From: Asterella californica
Lineage: Eukaryota > Streptophyta > Marchantiopsida > Marchantiales > Aytoniaceae
Reading direction: 5' to 3'
DNA: 64,000 nucleotides
Assembly (NCBI GenBank): GCA_036924285.1
Contig: JAYKYS010000005.1
Location: 5,332,001-5,396,000, forward strand
In this document: positions 1 to 11,239 of the stretch, in pieces
Numbering within the stretch: position 1 is the first letter of the stretch
Layout: each line of letters starts with the position of its first letter
Notes under the pieces: model-generated
Told to the model about the DNA's origin: nothing
Seen by the model: only the letters and a program-made list of their open reading frames with translations
The model's database searches: none
Position numbers and translations under genes: made by a program

Positions 1-741
1 AGTTGAGAACAAATGAACCCTAAGTGAACTAAGGTTGGAACGTTGGGTTAAGACTCAAGGTCTATCCCAAGGTGACCTCAGATGAACGCTAAAATAAGAG
101 AGCAAGTCTAGAAATGAATCGAAATGCAAGTCTAAGACGTGGACCTGAGAGATAAGTTCGGTGCAAACAAGCACTAGTCAGACGTTGGTCCAAACCACAA
201 GGTCTCATTTTGACGTTGGACTATGGTTTCTTAAAAAAATATTAAGTGTTGGAGCTCCAACCACAGTTTATAATATGGACGGAGCTCTACATAGATCTCG
301 AGGTGAGTAAGATATCATCAGAAAAGTCTCAGCGAGAGCTTCCAATGGTATCAAGAACTCTCCGGATTGACATCGTAGATGAGAATTATAACTGACCTCG
401 ATCTCGTGATCGAGTTGTGGTATAATTTTCAAGGATCAAAGAGGAGGGGAAGGTCACCAATACCCAAAGATATATGTGGGAGGCTCGATGCTTGGCTAAG
501 GAGGCATAAGGTGGTGGTTGAGCTAGTACTAAGACACGTTCTGATCTAGACTTGGACGTTTAGACTTAGGATCGATCCAAAGGCTTGGGCAAGACTAAGG
601 AACGAGATGGCGGGTTAGACCATCCTTCAGGAGCCTGGACTAAGATGAACATCACTATCGATTGGACCGCTAGGTGTGCTAGAGGTACCGTTTAGAACCT
701 TGGACTTTATGAGAAGTTCGCCCCAAGTCACGTAGTGATTT
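1..741 (+). repeat. Diverged LTR of the window's chromovirus family, truncated by the window edge
   Basis: From about position 11 onward the plus strand can be followed almost continuously against the reverse complement of the LTR at 20145-21258. Shared blocks include the start of the transcribed part (tgaaccctaagtg), the block around 410-440 (gttgtggtataattttcaag), the block around 600-690 (gcgggttagaccatc; ggaccgctaggtgtgctaga) and the block around 695-740 (ggactttatg; cgccccaagtcac). Divergence is high. Similarity fades after about 741, before the true LTR end. No gag is seen downstream in the same orientation, so this is a solo or truncated LTR. It includes the central segment that is missing from the LTR at 26634-27398. 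Confidence 0.75.
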
Positions 742-794
742 GCTCATCGAGCACATGACTCTCGTAGTAGTGCAATGGGACCACTAGTGGTTGA

Positions 795-905
795 CTGGAT
801 CGATCGAAAGACTCCTCGACTCGAAATAAGCACAGACACGGAGTTATCATGTGCAAACGATGAATGTTCGATTTTGAATAAGAAGTGTTAATTGACTAGT
901 GCTAG
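795..905. repeat. Dispersed repeat, copy 1 (second copy near 13150-13255)
   Basis: The stretch containing tcgaaataagcacagacac and ending aagtgttaattgactagtgc matches 13150-13255 (acgaaacaagcacagacgc ... aagtgttaagtgagtagtgc) at roughly three bases in four by eye. The first copy follows the diverged LTR and the second abuts the 5' side of the INTS7-like fragment. It is probably a piece of a transposable element. No coding capacity is visible. Confidence 0.6.
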
Positions 906-1159
906 ATCACCAAACAACGAGTTCATTGTCACCAAAAGAACCATAGCCGGATCCGATAGTATGGCAAGAACCAACAAGCCCACTCAGAGCTTGAACAAAA
1001 AGACCACGAGATAAAAATATGCTCGAGCAATGGTTCAAGAAAAGACTCGATCAAAGAACCATCGCATCGTAGCAACTCGTCTTCAGTCAAAGAGATTCTC
1101 ACAATCACAACCTCTCGCACTCCAAATGAAGACTTAGCTCTTGATAGTCTCAATCTCGT

Positions 1160-1960
1160 ATTATGAATTCATCATGTGCACCACTGAGTTTGTAGCCCTT
1201 GTGACAATGTGCACACTCTTATCAATCCCAATAGTATCTTCATAGTGGTGACGTCTCTGCTCCATTCGGCAAGTTGAAATTGATCGTATCTAGAGTAGAG
1301 ACTCTTACTGAGTAGATCGCTCATCCAGCAAATGCTTTAGCAAAGTCTCCCACAATCAGTCTTATCCTTGTATTCCTAATGATCACTTGGTTCACTAGTT
1401 ACATATCTTGAATGAAATGTAATGCTCCACTCTTTTTGGACACTATAAATCAACGATTGAAATAGGGTGCAAATGAAGATTCAAGAATCTTCATCTGCAT
1501 CTTTTCTTTCAAGAGTAAGTTTAGGTAGATGAGCCCTAGGTATAAAGATTGATCTCAAGTCCTAAGGAGTATGTGAAACTATAAAGACGATTATTAGAAC
1601 TATTACGCTCGGATCCACACACTCTATCTCTGAAGCTTCAAAAGAAAAAACTTTTCCATGCTTACTCAACATTTCTCTAAACTCCCGTCTTCAGAAAGAA
1701 GGAGAAAATCTGATTCGTGTGAAGTGGATCGCAAACCGAACCCAAAAGAACTTTTGTTGAGAACCAAAAATGCAAAAATGCAAATCGAGTGAATAGTGCA
1801 CAAGCTGACAATCGCATGAATGTTGAAAATATAAACTCATGCCCATCGATTACCAAAGTTGCAACCGGTCGCATGAGAATCCTGACGTGAAGATCTCCAA
1901 TCACGCTCAGCCGGAAAAGATCGATTCGCACATTGTCAGAAGCAATAAATAAAATTCAAG
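1160..1960 (-). pseudogene. Decayed Ty3/gypsy pol fragment (pre-RT linker and reverse transcriptase)
   Basis: Read on the minus strand, 1690-1160 gives, across several frames, peptides typical of the start of a gypsy reverse transcriptase: a linker resembling KHGKVFSFEASEIECVDPSV, then a block resembling QDM-NQVTIRN, AFAGRAIYS, YDQFQLAEWSRDVTTMKI and GLIRVCTLSQGA. Stops and frameshifts interrupt it throughout, so it is a dead fragment. It belongs to a different gypsy branch from the chromovirus at 20-27 kb, whose RT reads differently, and resembles the lineage of the remnants at 17.3-19.6 kb. The stretch 1690-1960 has an open minus frame and is probably the adjoining linker region. Confidence 0.6.
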
Positions 1961-4900
1961 ACAATGCAAACGTGAAATAGTCAGCAAAAATGGCTGATGT
2001 GCTAGAAAGAAAAGCGTGAAGGTGCTCGATCTCAACAGCAACAGCACGAATGAAGAAATGTGATGTCTCACAGCAAAGCGTGAAGGTTCTCGACCACGAG
2101 AGTAAATAGCACAGACGAGCTCGATAGCAACAGCATGAAGGACCTCGAGATTACCAAGAACATGTATGCAAGATAGAAATTTCAGCAGCCAGCCCGCTGT
2201 TCAAACGTCATATCTCTAACGAAAACTCAAGATAAAGTGAAGAGTACTAAGACATAGCTCCTCAACACTGCCCGCGTCTTGTCTATGGTCCAGAGCCAGA
2301 ACCTTGACAGAGGATTCATGAGAATGATTCTCTTCCTTGTCTTTACAGAGAGGGTGGAGGATAAGCCATGCTTCGCATTACTCACTTTGTACTTGAATGA
2401 GTTCAAATTCTTTGAGAGTTTATATAAGTGTGTAGAGAAAATTATTGTTTCCTCAGAAAACTGCTTTTAATCGTATACTTATATATATATATTAAAGACC
2501 TGTTTTATATCATATTTCTTATGGACTCTATTGCAGATGTCAACATGAGTCCAGATCTGCACATGCAACAAAAAGAACTTTGACCTTTGATATCGTGGTC
2601 GACTCTTGGTTTTGGTTTTAGTAAAAATACACGGGAATACTTGAAAGTAGCGTATGTTTTTTCTTATCAAAGAGCTCAATCCAGAATTTTCAAACGCATA
2701 TTACAAAAGAGCAGTTTTGATTCTTGAGTTTTTGTCTTTAGTGTCCACATGTGCATCTCCTTCACCACTTTATGTTATTTCTATGCAATCCACTCCTCTT
2801 GTAATATGTTTGGAGCCAGTTGAAGGAACTACATGAGAGACAAAAGTCAACCATTGCTTACGACTGATTCATATATACATAAATTTTTTGTTTGGATTGT
2901 TAGTCTCTCTTCAAATACTCATGTGACACCAGAATTGGTTTATCACACAAACGTACTTGCTCTTCACTTGGAGGGGAATATGCAAAAGTGTTTAATTTAT
3001 CATCTAATCCGTCTGATTAGTCGATAAATCAAACACTGTAAAAAAATAAGTTTATGAGAAGACACGGACCGGTCTTATGGTTCCTGATGTGCACTGTCAC
3101 ATACATTCCTTACTGGTTCTTCTCCGAAAATCCGACATGCAGTTTATAGTTAATATATATTATATATATTAATATAAAAATACTGAATATTAAATATATT
3201 AAATATATAATCTTTAATCATTATAAAATTTCCATTAACACTTCCACCACACCCCACTGTTATATCCAGTCCAGTGGCATCTTCTCATTTTACTTTCACT
3301 GGAAGTTTTTCTTTTTCTTTTCCTCTAGCCAAAAGTGCACCTTGGATGTATATTTAGTGTTGCATGCCTCACGTTGAAAGAAAATAGACAAAATATGGAC
3401 CTTGTAACAGAATGTGTCTCGGTGTGACTTTTTGGTTATAGCTCAATGAATATGATTAAGAGTTCAAACGATTCATTTGTTATACACAACATTCTTTAAC
3501 TTAAATGGTCAATGACTTCTATTGTCAAAAACTTTAAATGTTTGGAAACGTAGAGATTTATTCTACTGTTCGCATCTAAGTCAGGCAAGGAGAACAATTG
3601 CCAGTATTTTTGTCTTCTAGCAAGTTTTATACGTAGGCAAAAGGTTAAAAAGTAACTTGCTCACTTTATTTCTTTCTACTCTGTTTTGAGGACCGCCATG
3701 AGGATGACAAGCGAACCAAATGTTGAAACAACTGGGTCAGTGAGAAATATACTTCAGAAGATTCAAATATGCGTTGCGACGTTATTTCGAATGCATCGCC
3801 GAACGTTCTGTGATCTACAATTGGAGTTGTGATTCACTCCTTGTTGTTGCGTCCAAGCGTGGGTGGGTAAGATCAGCCTCCTGGCATGTGTGACGCACAG
3901 TGTTTCGATACAGTAATTGCACATCAGTCCGTACTGACTAGGTTACATAGTACCGAAGGAAAAAGAAACAAGCAGCTCGAGGGGTTTCTAGGGTAGGGTG
4001 ACTGTTGGCACCACGTTTCACGAATCAGGGAGGAAAATTTTCATCTACCTTAATTATCGTCCATACCGTCCTAGATTCACATTAACGAAATCGCTTCGTT
4101 AACAACAGATGTTTCATCATGCGCTTTCCCCCGGTCATCGATTCTGCCTGCAGGAGTGCTGATGGTTTTAAAAATCAAATACTGTAGTTAGTAGCACAGT
4201 AAAACAGAATGATCTTCATGCAGATGCGAATATCCGACAGACACAACCCACAATCACCGTTTATTGCTATGTTGGGGAGGTACAGCAGCGACCTTGCACA
4301 TTTTTTGGCCAATGCGCAAAGATGTTCCGAGAGGAGGTTCCCTAACCTTCTTTTCCTCTGACGAAATTCAAGATGACTCGTGTGACGCCAGGGGCAACTC
4401 GATTGTAACAGTCTTTCATGGCATCATATATATTCAAACGAGAGGACAGAGGTGGATAACGCGACGTAGGGCCATTTCTGTGTCTGTCTTTATGTAGGGG
4501 TCTTGAGGAGTTTCCAAGTTTTTCTTTGGTGCAGAAGAACTTCGTCTCGGGTTTTTCAGCGGTTGTTTGTGAGTTACACGTTTTAAAGTTAGTTTGTAAT
4601 TTGTTGTCAGATCTTGGTCGATATCGAGATCTGTCGAACTATTTGACGAGAATGCTAAGTGATCATTTTTTAGTCTTCACGCAGTCCGCAGGCATCATGG
4701 AATCTAGAACCTGCCAGAGGCTTGAAGTAGTGTAAGACGAGAACAATCTTACTCCACTTGACATTTGATAAGTTTGGTACTGAGCGTTTGGCTTGCAATA
4801 TCAACAGCTCCGGGTCCCATTATGTTCGGAAGGTTCTTCTTTTGGTTATCTATAAAAGCCAAAGGGATTGACTGGTTGCAAATGATATTCGTAGGTTCCT

Positions 4901-5140
4901 CTTCGTGATACAACTTTCAGGTTATCTGACATCGACCCAGCTAGTTCGGTCATATTTGCCAGTAATTTGAGCGAACTTATAACGTCAGAGCTTATACCAC
5001 GTTGACATTATAAGTTCGTCTCATGCTATTGGCATTCTATAGAATCTTGAATTATCGATGTATCTGCGAACTATGAATGGATTCTGCTCGTCAGCTAAAG
5101 CACCACGAGGTGGTAGCCTTACCCTGCTTACAGAGCCGTC
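1961..5140. other. AT-rich intergenic stretch with no recognisable gene
   Basis: Only short open frames of 60-90 codons occur here and none resembles a known family. A strongly AT-rich tract lies at about 3155-3215 (runs of ta, att and aat). The rest looks like mutated repeat sequence and the kinase promoter region. Confidence 0.6.
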
Positions 5141-8100
5141 ATGATATCGTGTTTTCGGCGCGGGCCAGAAGACAACAGGAGGCGGGGTATAAGAGCCAGC
5201 TTCTTCACGTCATTTTTAACTAGATCCGCAGAATACTTTGGTGTGACTGTATTATGTTCAGGCAAACGTGCCGAGGGAGTCACAAAGAAGTCACATTATA
5301 GAAAAGTATCTGAGGTGGATTTTACCAAAACTTACAAGATCGGGAAAACTCTCGGAGTCGGAGGTATGTATCTTGTACTGCGTCTCGCTAAACTAAATTC
5401 GCCTACGTACTGAAGACACATACAAGAATTCTTTATAGTTAGAAGAAGCAAATCGGATGCGAACTTCCCTCCGCACTCTTGACGATACGGTAACCTAGGA
5501 TCCACATACTTCTTTTGGCACACGAACACGAGTTTGTATGAAATCTTATGCTAAGGCATGTGATTCACGCTTTTGCAGGTTTCTCAATCGTCAAAACAGA
5601 ATCAATGTAATCACTGACGAGCCTGTGGCAATCAAGATCATTGATAGGTCAAAATATCGACCCAAAGATGGAAGTCTTGAACGAGAGATCCAAGTTTTGG
5701 AGAAGGTTATCTTTCCCGTTTTTAACTTAACAATCTGAAGAATCCGTACGTGATTTAAGAAAGCCTAGATACCAGTGCTGCGTATAGGATTGAGTACAGT
5801 GATATTAGTATATTAACTGTTGGTAACGGACAAAATTTTGCTGCCCTTGACGACCAGCAAGATGTTGTGTTGATATTTTGGAAGTTTTAACTGAGTGAGT
5901 CGCTAAAGCTAGAGCAAAATTATATTGTGATTCCAGGTTCAGCATCCAAACTGTATCTGCTTCAAAGAGTGCTTTTTCACAAGAAAATCGGTTTGTCTCA
6001 TCACTGAGCTGTAAGAACAATCCTGAGCGATTCTCCTTCCTACGCTCTAGTATTTCTCTACCAGGAGTCGAGGGATCTTGATATTTTGCTTTTGCGTCTT
6101 TATGACGACAGAATATAATTGGTGCAGAGAGGAGCCCCTGAGTCTTACTTACATGATCAATCTACCTAGTGACGAAAGATAAATGATACTCTGTATACGT
6201 AGTGCAGTTGTTTGATTTCATAATCTCTGTTTGTTTTCTTATAAGGATTATCCGGGACGGAAACGAATTCGAATGTCTGATCATGAGTATTATATGGTTT
6301 ACAGCGTCAGCGGAGGAGAACTCTTGGAACGTGTTCTGGCCAAAGGACGATATACAGAAGTGCTGGCTGCCACAACTATTTCTCAAGTCTTAAAGGGTGT
6401 AGCTTATCTACACTCTATTGGCATAGTTCATCGCGACTTGAAGGTGATGTACGTCATCGAAGTTCACGGACAAAAGTTAAATTCAATTTGAAGCGACTTA
6501 CCGAGGAGACAATAATCACAGAATGTACTTAAACTTCAGTAGATACATGTAAAGCAACTGTTGTGTATTAGGTTGAATTTTACACTCCACTTCACTTTAG
6601 AAATGCAAGTTGTGAATATATTCTGAGTAATGTTTATCTACTAAATCAAGTACATTTTTGTGGTACAGCTGGAGAACATTCTTCTCAAGAAAAAAGATGA
6701 TTATTCAGTCGTTAAAATCGCAGACTTCGGCCTGTCGAAGATATTTGTTGGAGCAGCAATTCTCACCACGATTTGTGGATCTCCTCAATACGTTGGTAAG
6801 TAAACACTGATAATTAACCGTCACAATATGACTCCGTTGCTGTCATAAATCAGTTTGGCTTTTTTATGGCCAGCTAGCCGTGCTTCGAACCCCGTGCAGT
6901 TCAATATCAGTTGGTTTGGATTTGTGTTGCCAACTTTTGAAGATATATATGTGCTTGGTAATGCCAGCGCGTGAAGTTCTCGAGGTTGGCCAAAAACGAT
7001 CCTCTTACACCCCAGCAGCTGATCTATGGTAAGTCACTCCACTTCTATGTCACTTCAAGACAATCTGTATTTCCGCAATGATGTGCAGAAGCGAGTAAAA
7101 CATTGGACGTGATGCAATAGTTCTAAGGCTTCATGATTTGAAACTTGTGCTATTGTGAACAGGAGCGTTGGCGTCATACTTTTTATTCTTCTATCAGGCT
7201 TCTCTCGACGTGAGCGAAAGTGCCCTTTTTAAAAGATAAAAAAAGGACAGTATCCTTTCAAAGCATCCGTTTGGGACGGGATCTCGGAGGACGGTAAAAG
7301 GCCTTGCCTACAAGCTGTTAACCACTGTACAGTAACAGCGCCGTTTTTTCTAACGCTCTCCTTGTAAGCGGAATCATAATTACCGGGCATTATTTATCGG
7401 TGAGAAGTGGGTAGTGCTGACGAGTGAAAACTGACGTAACTACCGTTTTTGTGCTGTGAGAATGGATCTAATGGGTTTGATACTGTCCCACCCAAATATC
7501 GACTTCAAATTGAGTTATTCTTCAGTCTGAGAGTTGTTTATATAGCCAAATGGGTTTGAATGTCCCATGCAAAGACCTCAAGCTTAACAGAGTACACAGA
7601 ATTGAATCCTCGCTTTCATTAGCTGCCATCTCGAATCATCTCAAAAGTCTTTAAAGGGCCAAATCATATGAAGATTTTGTGTTTTCGAGGAGGACCTTAG
7701 CAACTTTAATGTAAACTAGATTTGACTCCTGGACTTGCATGATATGCCAAAATTGGATCGGGTAGAGCAGCCAAAAATCTAGTTCGAGGGCTGCTATGCG
7801 TAATTCCGGACCAGAGGTTAACAGCAGGAGAGGCCCTTGCGCATCCTTGGATCCAGGTACATCAATGGTCAAAACCATAACTTGGGAAGTGTAATATTTG
7901 TTGGGTTACAAGCTAATATCTACCAATTGCAGGGTTACAAGTGTTTAGACAAGATTGGAAATGTTTCAAACAGACAAGAAGCCTTGCATAACATAATATT
8001 ACATAATATAACATAATATTACTTTTACATATTTAGACTTAAAGTATAGTTCGTGTATATAGATGGGGATATTCCAGAAATGAAAGAAAGACCAACATCG

Positions 8101-8325
8101 AGTGAGCACAAACTACAAACACTGCAAAACCAGCATACTATTCAAGATTCTTCATCCAGTTCTGATGACACCGATCTTCCATACAGCCCTCTGTCCTGTC
8201 TAAGAAATTGCAGTCGTTCTCTCCGACAACTTCGGCGAGTATTGGCAAGATCTGCAGCTATTACAAGTACTGATATTTTAACTGCAATCCGTCTTGATGT
8301 AGTTGAAATTCTTGAACTCATGTAA
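5141..8325 (+). pseudogene. CAMK-type Ser/Thr protein kinase, probably a pseudogene
   Basis: Nine GT-AG exons can be placed: 5141-5363, 5579-5705, 5937-5968, 6246-6443, 6669-6795, 6968-7028, 7163-7293, 7783-7856 and about 8053-8325. They encode kinase subdomains in order: glycine loop (LGVGG then FSIVK), VAIK lysine, VQHPN, SGGELLERVLAKGRYTE, HRDLK, ADFGLSK, DLWSVGVILFILLSG, KASVWDGISED and LTAGEALAHPWIQ. Together these are typical of calmodulin-dependent or CHK2-like CAMK kinases. Four faults are visible. The frame changes between FSIVKTE and VITDEPVAIK in exon 2. A second frame change lies between IIRDGNEFE and EYYMVYSVSGGE in exon 4. APE reads ARE at the exon 5/6 junction. A TAA stop lies at 7230-7232, inside a segment expected to read like LFKKIKKGQYPF. 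The catalytic Lys, HRD Asp and DFG Asp remain, so decay is recent or some faults are assembly errors. The last exon is the least certain. Confidence 0.8.
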
Positions 8326-9489
8326 CTTCAACGTAACTGGACAGATAAAGTTTTCTTTTATCGTTTGCACCTCTCACAAGATATCCTGTGACTCAAATTT
8401 TGAGTCACAAAGTTCAGATTCTCAGTAGAGTATCGTCAAGCTATACAGTGCTGTTACTAAGCTTTATGTACTCAATACTAGTGGATTCGTCACCTCCAGT
8501 TGTGCCAAACGTCTGTAAAGCTTGAAGCTGCTCTTTATTTAGTTCGGTTGCGCCGTTCCGTTGCCGTTGAACGTAATACTGAACACCAGTTGCCGTTAAC
8601 GTAATATTGAACTTGATGATTGAAGATAGATACAAACTGAAGGCCTTCGATATGATTGAATGGAAGTACTAAGACCATTGGCAAATAATTTTCATGCAGG
8701 CTTTCAACTTACAGAGGATTTTCGTTGACCGCAATTCTTCCGACAGCTTCCAAGCATCGACTCCAGAGTCCAGAACATTCTGTAAGTAACTGGAATCCTG
8801 TAAATTAACATATCCTGGTCATGCCTGACTGGAAGAGTGAGTTTCCATTAAGCTTGAAATCGTTTTAGAGAATCTTCACTTTTGAAGTATTCAACTGGAG
8901 CCTTGATGTCTGTAACAGGTTTCTAACTCCAGACCGAATTCGAACGTTCAACAAAAAGAGAGAAGGACACCGGGCAAGGCTCAGGCAACTAGATTCACAG
9001 ACATGAAGTTCTAGTACAAGGTGTGGCTGCTGTGTATATATGTGTTGCATACATACACTGTAGTTTCTCAAGCACTTGGTTTTGTATTCTGGCAAATCTC
9101 TCCAATTTCTTTGAGATACGACGATGAATCATTTGACGTGAGATTGTAAACAGTTGTCTCCGACGATATAAAAACCTTCAAATCCTGTAGAAATTTCCCT
9201 TCTTAGAGCATTTTCCTTGACAAAGAAGAACCACTCAAAATATTAGTGGAGACAATACTAATTTGAGATTTCAAATGTCCTAAGACCTCAGCATGCATAT
9301 GTAGTAAAGTTATTCGGTGCGAACACTGATATATACATATACGAAATCTGTTTTCTAATGGAAGATATAGCATCTTCTGTTATGCTTTTTACACAGGTCG
9401 TCAACTTACGGATTATGAAGACGTCGTTTGATATGGAGAACAGTTATTACCAAAAGATCGTAGGTTTCTTAGGCAAGTCTACAGTTCAG

Positions 9490-9551
9490 AAGTAGTATAC
9501 CAGTTAAACAAGATCAAGTTGCTCGATACTGTTTAGCTGGTTATACTACTT
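9490..9551. repeat. Short hairpin (about 20-bp arms, about 18-nt loop)
   Basis: The left arm, about 9490-9510 (aagtagtataccagttaaac), pairs with the right arm, 9530-9551 (gtttagctggttatactact). There is one bulged base and one mismatch. The surroundings are AT-rich and non-coding. It could be a tiny MITE remnant or a small-RNA-type foldback. Nothing in the sequence shows expression. Confidence 0.6.
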
Positions 9552-9950
9552 GAGCTGCGATCTCCAGACTCTCCATGGGTGCCAACTGAACGTTTCATTT
9601 CCTTTGGTTCAGGTTTTCTTGAGGTACACGATTGTTGGACCATGTACATTATATCTTTCCATATATAACGATGACAAAACGGTTACGGATTAGATCTGCT
9701 CACTTACCGTCTTACAACACCCTTAAAATTTTCGAGATTAGTTAAGTGTATGGCTACTATTATGGTCATCATATTTCATACGATAACCATAATCTATTAT
9801 CATTCATTATCATAACAATAGTTTGAAACTCAAATACATTTTCTTTCACATTTATTGTAAATCAATTTTCATCTTGAAACATCGAGTTACTTACTTGAGC
9901 TCAGAACCATTAACCATTAACCACGGTATTCAGAGCACCTGCATATTCAC

Positions 9951-10037
9951 CTCCTCCATCTTTCGATGGAGGAGAAAATACAGGTGGTTAATTTAGTACC
10001 TAACCCTTCCGGCAGGAAGGGTTAGGTACTAAATTAA
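9951..10037. repeat. Two adjacent hairpins, one with a perfect 23-bp stem
   Basis: Hairpin one pairs 9951-9959 (ctcctccat) with 9966-9974 around a 6-nt loop. Hairpin two pairs 9988-10010 with 10015-10037 perfectly, over 23 bp, around the 4-nt loop ggca. Its inner stem is cctaacccttcc / ggaagggttagg. Relatives with the same core (taacctttcc, 4-nt loop, then an aaagtta-like arm) occur at 15459-15500, 46720-46745 and 50414-50450. This points to a dispersed foldback family rather than a transcription terminator. Confidence 0.7.
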
Positions 10038-11239
10038 ACTAAGATATATATTAATGTATAAACGATTGTGGACTCCCGGTCTTATACCTTCTGAAGCGCG
10101 GCACCTTGGTCGAGACTTATGAGTTATCACCTATTCTCCCCGTCTTTCCAGGAATAGGTAACAGATAACTTTTATAAAATGTTTTAATCTTTTTCATCTA
10201 TTTAGTACATGTTTTTTACTTAACACATATATATATTCTCAATAACATGAAGCGAGCAAAAGTTCCCCCGGAGTTTATCCAGCATGCATATTACTTACAA
10301 TGGACTATATTTGTAACTAATCAAAGTGAATCACGAGTGTGCAACTATTGGTTATACAGAAATTATTCTATTGTATAACTACTCTATGTATGTTGCATAA
10401 TCTTGATAAAGTTACGTTGGTCTCTCTAGGAACACTTTGTTTCTTGGTATTTTTGATATTTAGGGGGTACTTTTGTTATTTTTTATCTCTACTTGATGTT
10501 TCTTTAAATTCTATACCGACATTTTTACTCACATGCTACTTGCTACCCTATATCCAAATTTCCTCCAGAGAGCGTACAATTTGAAATACAAGATCCCAGT
10601 TGAATCAGTCATCCTCTCACGTTGCTCTACTGGTTGTATGTATAGAAGCATGTCAAGCGGCAATTGCAAGAGAAATTCGCTATCGTTGGTGATTCTCTCG
10701 CGAGTGCGGGCTACGTGATGGGGAAACTGATGTGGCATTGTGCCCTGCAGCTTTGATGCGCATTAAGTTGGTTAAGTCCGATTTTTAACTAAATGATCCT
10801 CTACTACTAAAATATTAGGGCGTATCAAACTGACAGCTCTGATAACTATTCATCGATTACAGCCAAGAGGACGCGTACGTTTCCTCAGAAAACACCTACG
10901 GACATCTCTAACTTACCTTTGGTTCAAATTGAACGTAAATTTCAACACTGAACGAGTTCAAGACTTAACAAATTTACAAACATTTCCCAAATTTCTTTTT
11001 AAAGAATAAAATACTCATAACCATTCAAACACACCACCCTAAGAAATACACGGCTCTAGACGAAGCTACCCTTAGCGACAAAACTGCGGCCTTTCTCTTG
11101 CTCGACGTTAGAGAGTCTTCTGCCTTAGGTTTGACACACTATTATATTAGAATCATGTTCATTTATAAGCATCGTATGATCAAGGGGCTGTAATAAGCGT
11201 AATGAAACGAACATGATCAAGAGGCTGTAGTATTCATCG

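Larger units (their letters stand above)
8326..11239. other. Intergenic stretch with hairpins and no confident gene
   Basis: No long open frame or recognisable domain is present. Inverted repeats at 9490-9551 and 9951-10037 are listed separately. A short plus-strand stretch around 10640-10735 reads like coding sequence (FAIVGDSLASAGYVMGKLMW) but could not be linked to any family. It may be a gene fragment. Confidence 0.5.

Noticed and set aside
7210..7250. A 41-bp intron that would remove the stop codon in kinase exon 7
   Set aside because: GT and AG are present, but 41 bp is too short for a plant intron, and the sequence between them reads in frame like kinase (KIKKGQYPF after the stop).
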